NCBI RefSeq assembly: GCF_009557055.1
Contig: NZ_CP045649.1
Location: forward strand, 4,214,787-4,278,786
Origin: Nocardioides sp. dk884
GTDB taxonomy: Bacteria > Actinomycetota > Actinomycetes > Propionibacteriales > Nocardioidaceae
DNA length: 64,000 bases
Direction: 5' to 3'
The position numbers and the translations under genes were made by a program. Positions within the stretch are counted from its first letter, which is position 1; every line of letters begins with the position of its first letter. This document shows, piece by piece, positions 61,865-64,000 of this stretch. A model generated the notes under the pieces. That model had not been told where the DNA came from and ran no database searches. It was given only the letters and a program-made list of their open reading frames with translations.

Positions 61865-62880
61865 TTCTTGCCTCCCTGGGGGCCGCTCTTGGGGGAGCCG
61901 CCCGGCTTCTTGCTGGTCTTCTTGCGCTGCTCGCGCGTCTGCTTCTGGGGCTGCGGGCGAACGGCCGGACGGCGGTCCGCCTGCGGCTCGGTCGGTGCGG
62001 CAGTGGGGTCCTCGACCAGGGTGCCCTTGCGGACCGCCTTGGCGCGGTCGCGCTCCTCCTTGGCCTTGAACGCCGGGGTGCCGGGCGCCGGGTTGTTGCG
62101 GATGACGTAGAACTGCTGGCCCATGGTCCACAGGTTCGAGGTGGTCCAGTAGAGCAGCACACCGATCGGGAACGCCACACCACCGAGGCCGAAGGCCACC
62201 GGGAGCACGTAGAGCAGCATCTTCTGCTGCTGGGCGTAGGGCCCGGACAGCGCGTCCGCAGGCATGTTCTTGGCCATCAGCTGACGCTGGGTGGTGAACG
62301 TCGTGGCCGTCATCGCGAGCACCAGCACCAGCGCGGCGAGCATGACCGTGAGGTCACCGTTGTCGCCCCAGGTGCGCGCGCCCCAGAAGGAGTCCTTCAG
62401 CGGGATCAGGTCGAACAGACGCGAGTTCCGGAAGTCGCGGGCCAGCTCCGCGGTCAGGAAGCCGTGCGCCGTCTCCTTCCTCGCGGCCTGGTCGAGGATG
62501 CGGAACAGTGCGAAGAAGATCGGCATCTGCACCAGGATCGGCAGGCACGAGGCGAACGGGTTGGTGCCCGAGTCCTTGTACAGCTTCATCGTCTCCTGGG
62601 CGAGACGCTCCCGGTCGTGGCCGTACTTCTTCTGCAGCTCCTTCACCTTGGGCTGGATGAGCTGCATGTTGCGGCTGGACTTGATCTGCTTGACGAACAG
62701 CGGGATCAGCGCCGCACGCACCACCAGGGTCAGGCCGATGATCGACAGCACCCAGGCCGCACCACCGTCACTGTCCAGGCCGAGCTGGGTGAACAGCCAG
62801 TGCCACGCGACCAGAGGCGCGGAGATGATGTAGTACAGCGGCGTCATGATGAACGAGCCGATGGCGCTGAAGAATCCCAC
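61861..62880 (-). CDS. yidC: Membrane protein insertase YidC
   Basis: A 339-residue Oxa1-family insertase. Five TM segments are visible, with the core IIGLTLVVRAALIPLFVKQIKSS-type region near 45-65 (conserved Arg in the groove), TNPFASCLPILVQMPIFFALF near 105 and FPIGVLLYWTTSNLW near 235. The C-terminal tail is Lys/Gln/Pro-rich and basic, which helps ribosome binding. GTG 62880 has AAGGAG upstream. It shares an operon with yidD, rnpA and rpmH. Confidence 0.96.
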   Translation of the reverse strand: MGFFSAIGSFIMTPLYYIISAPLVAWHWLFTQLGLDSDGGAAWVLSIIGLTLVVRAALIPLFVKQIKSSRNMQLIQPKVKELQKKYGHDRERLAQETMKLYKDSGTNPFASCLPILVQMPIFFALFRILDQAARKETAHGFLTAELARDFRNSRLFDLIPLKDSFWGARTWGDNGDLTVMLAALVLVLAMTATTFTTQRQLMAKNMPADALSGPYAQQQKMLLYVLPVAFGLGGVAFPIGVLLYWTTSNLWTMGQQFYVIRNNPAPGTPAFKAKEERDRAKAVRKGTLVEDPTAAPTEPQADRRPAVRPQPQKQTREQRKKTSKKPGGSPKSGPQGGKK

Positions 62881-62884
62881 GGAT

Positions 62885-63136
62885 TCAGGCTCCTTGCTGG
62901 GGTGAGGGAGACGAGGCTCCGGGGCGGTCCGGGACGGGGTCGTAACCGCCGGCCGCCCACGGGTGACAGCGTGCCAGACGTCGTACGGCGAGCCAGCTCC
63001 CACGCAGGCTCCCGTGCGTGCGCACGGCCTCCAGCGCGTAGGCGGAGCAGGACGGGTGGTAGCGGCAGACCTGGCCGTAGAGCGGGCTGATCACCGCGCG
63101 GTAGGCGCGGAGCAGGCCGATCAGGACGTACTTCAT
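62885..63136 (-). CDS. yidD: YidD membrane protein insertion efficiency factor
   Basis: An 83-residue protein with IGLLRAYRAVISPLYGQVCR at the start, RYHPSCSAYALEAV near 25 (conserved Cys pair) and RCHPWAAGGYDPVP near 55. It assists YidC substrates. ATG 63136 overlaps the rnpA stop by four bases, and yidC follows 4 bp after its stop. Confidence 0.96.
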   Translation of the reverse strand: MKYVLIGLLRAYRAVISPLYGQVCRYHPSCSAYALEAVRTHGSLRGSWLAVRRLARCHPWAAGGYDPVPDRPGASSPSPQQGA

Positions 63137-63486
63137 GCCAGCACCCGGCCCAGACCCTTGTCGAGGTCGGCCGCGAGCTGCGCCGAGGAGGCCTGCGCGG
63201 CCGCCGGAAGTGCGCGGACCACGAGCACAGCAGAGCCCGGGAGCGACGAGAGTCGTTCCCGGGCCTGGTGTCGGAGCCGCCGCTTCACACGGCTGCGTAC
63301 GACGGAGTTGCCGACCGCCTTGCTCACGACGAAGCCGACCCGCGGCACGCCGGGGTCGGCATCGGTGCTGCTGTCCACCTCGAGCAGGAGGTGCACCACG
63401 AGGGTGCGGGTCCCGGCCCGGCGGCCTCGACGTGATGCGGCGCGGAAAAGATCCCCGTCGGTCAGTCGGTGAGGCCTGGTGAGCAC
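63133..63486 (-). CDS. rnpA: Ribonuclease P protein component
   Basis: A 117-residue basic protein that assists the RNase P RNA in trimming tRNA 5' ends. VGFVVSKAVGNSVVRSRVKR near 50-69 and LRHQARERL form the RNR motif helix. GTG 63486. It lies between rpmH and yidD, as in most bacteria; the RNA subunit gene is not in the window. Confidence 0.96.
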   Translation of the reverse strand: MLTRPHRLTDGDLFRAASRRGRRAGTRTLVVHLLLEVDSSTDADPGVPRVGFVVSKAVGNSVVRSRVKRRLRHQARERLSSLPGSAVLVVRALPAAAQASSAQLAADLDKGLGRVLA

Positions 63487-63518
63487 GGACGCAGCGTTGT
63501 GACGGTCGAGAGCCCCCG

Positions 63519-63656
63519 TCAGACGGCGAGGCTCTTGCGGCCCTTACGGCGTCGCGCGGTCAGGATGGCACGGCCAGCGCGGGTACGCATGCGCAGGCGG
63601 AACCCGTGCACCTTGTGGCGACGACGGTTGTTCGGCTGGTAGGTACGCTTGCTCAC
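63519..63656 (-). CDS. rpmH: 50S ribosomal protein L34
   Basis: A 45-residue bL34 with SKRTYQPNNRRRHKVHGFR and LTARRRKGRKSL. GTG 63656 is chosen from the family N-terminus; upstream frames are noise. It is the first gene of the rpmH-rnpA-yidD-yidC-jag-rsmG-parA-parB series and marks the dnaA side of the origin. Confidence 0.97.
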   Translation of the reverse strand: MSKRTYQPNNRRRHKVHGFRLRMRTRAGRAILTARRRKGRKSLAV

Positions 63657-64000
63657 GAGCTTCTCTTTCGGTGGTGGTTCGCGGTGTGTCCCCGCCGGGC
63701 TGATCGGCAGTGCCGCCACGCGCCCGGAACCCCGGGCCAGCGACGTTCGGCAGGCACCGCCCACCCACGGTGACGGGGAAGCCTCCGTGGACGTGCGGCA
63801 CCGGTCGACTCCGGCAGACCGGCCAACGGTACGCGCTGGCGAAGATCAGGGTCAAACCGGTGAACGGCCGTGTGGCACCACTCTACGGGCGGCGTGTGCG
63901 AGACGTGCAGCACCCTGTGGATGACGGCTTGCCGCAGCCCTTGACCGGGCGTTACGTTCGGTGCCCCGACGCCCGCCCCCTTCCTCCTCGCGAGGGACGG
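63657..64000. promoter_or_regulatory. rpmH upstream region, near oriC
   Basis: This gene-free stretch should hold the rpmH promoter and the leader of dnaA, which is expected beyond the edge. One DnaA-box-like TGTGGATGA is at 63916-63924. No hairpin or small gene was identified. Confidence 0.5.

Overview
The window is one stretch of an actinobacterial chromosome close to the replication origin. High GC, many GTG starts, stop/start overlaps (ATGA, GTGA), an F420-dependent luciferase-like oxidoreductase, a cytochrome bd pair and inositol-1-phosphate synthase fit a Nocardioides-like member of the Propionibacteriales; the genus is an inference. The right end reads rpmH-rnpA-yidD-yidC-jag-rsmG-parA-parB on the minus strand, the order that normally sits beside dnaA, so oriC should lie just past base 64000. 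Two blocks follow the Mycobacterium tuberculosis order as I remember it: 26-42 kb (dnaB, rplI, rpsR, ssb, rpsF, GT87 membrane protein, class A PBP, PadR, ino1; Rv0058 back to Rv0046c) and 43.6-63.7 kb (cca, DUF6049, murJ, sigM, anti-sigma, trxB, trxA, acetyltransferase, parB, parA, rsmG, jag, yidC, yidD, rnpA, rpmH; Rv3907c to Rv3924c).

Region by region: 0-26 kb is accessory and catabolic. It holds a DinB-like protein, an F420 oxidoreductase, a DUF429-RelA/SpoT fusion with a coupled acetyltransferase, a fatty acid desaturase, secreted M28 and M14 peptidases, a MarR/RND efflux pair, a short-chain fatty acid transporter with an L-2-hydroxyglutarate oxidase, an ECF42-type sigma factor with its YCII partner, two DHFR-like reductases, two DUF2382 stress proteins, cydAB, and an SDR divergent from an HTH regulator. 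26-42 kb holds replication, ribosomal and cell-wall genes. 42-57 kb holds envelope and redox genes: tRNA CCA addition, lipid II flipping with a separate pseudokinase, SigM and its anti-sigma factor, and thioredoxin. 57.5-64 kb holds a tRNA-Pro-like gene, a decayed parB fragment, the segregation genes with four parS sites, and the YidC/RnpA/L34 group.

Repeats are the most unusual non-coding feature. There are four copies of a 57-bp oriented hairpin (IR-A), three copies of a 70-bp near-perfect palindrome (IR-B) each lying between convergent genes, one perfect 24-bp inverted repeat (IR-C), and a GTCGGCGCCAATGG motif family. Several of them contain or touch the stop codon of the neighbouring gene, and several genes carry short duplications of their own 3' ends (the DinB gene, the racemase-like gene, trxA, parB). 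No CRISPR array, rRNA, transposase or prophage was seen. The most novel coding feature is the DUF429-RelA/SpoT fusion at 2644-4452.
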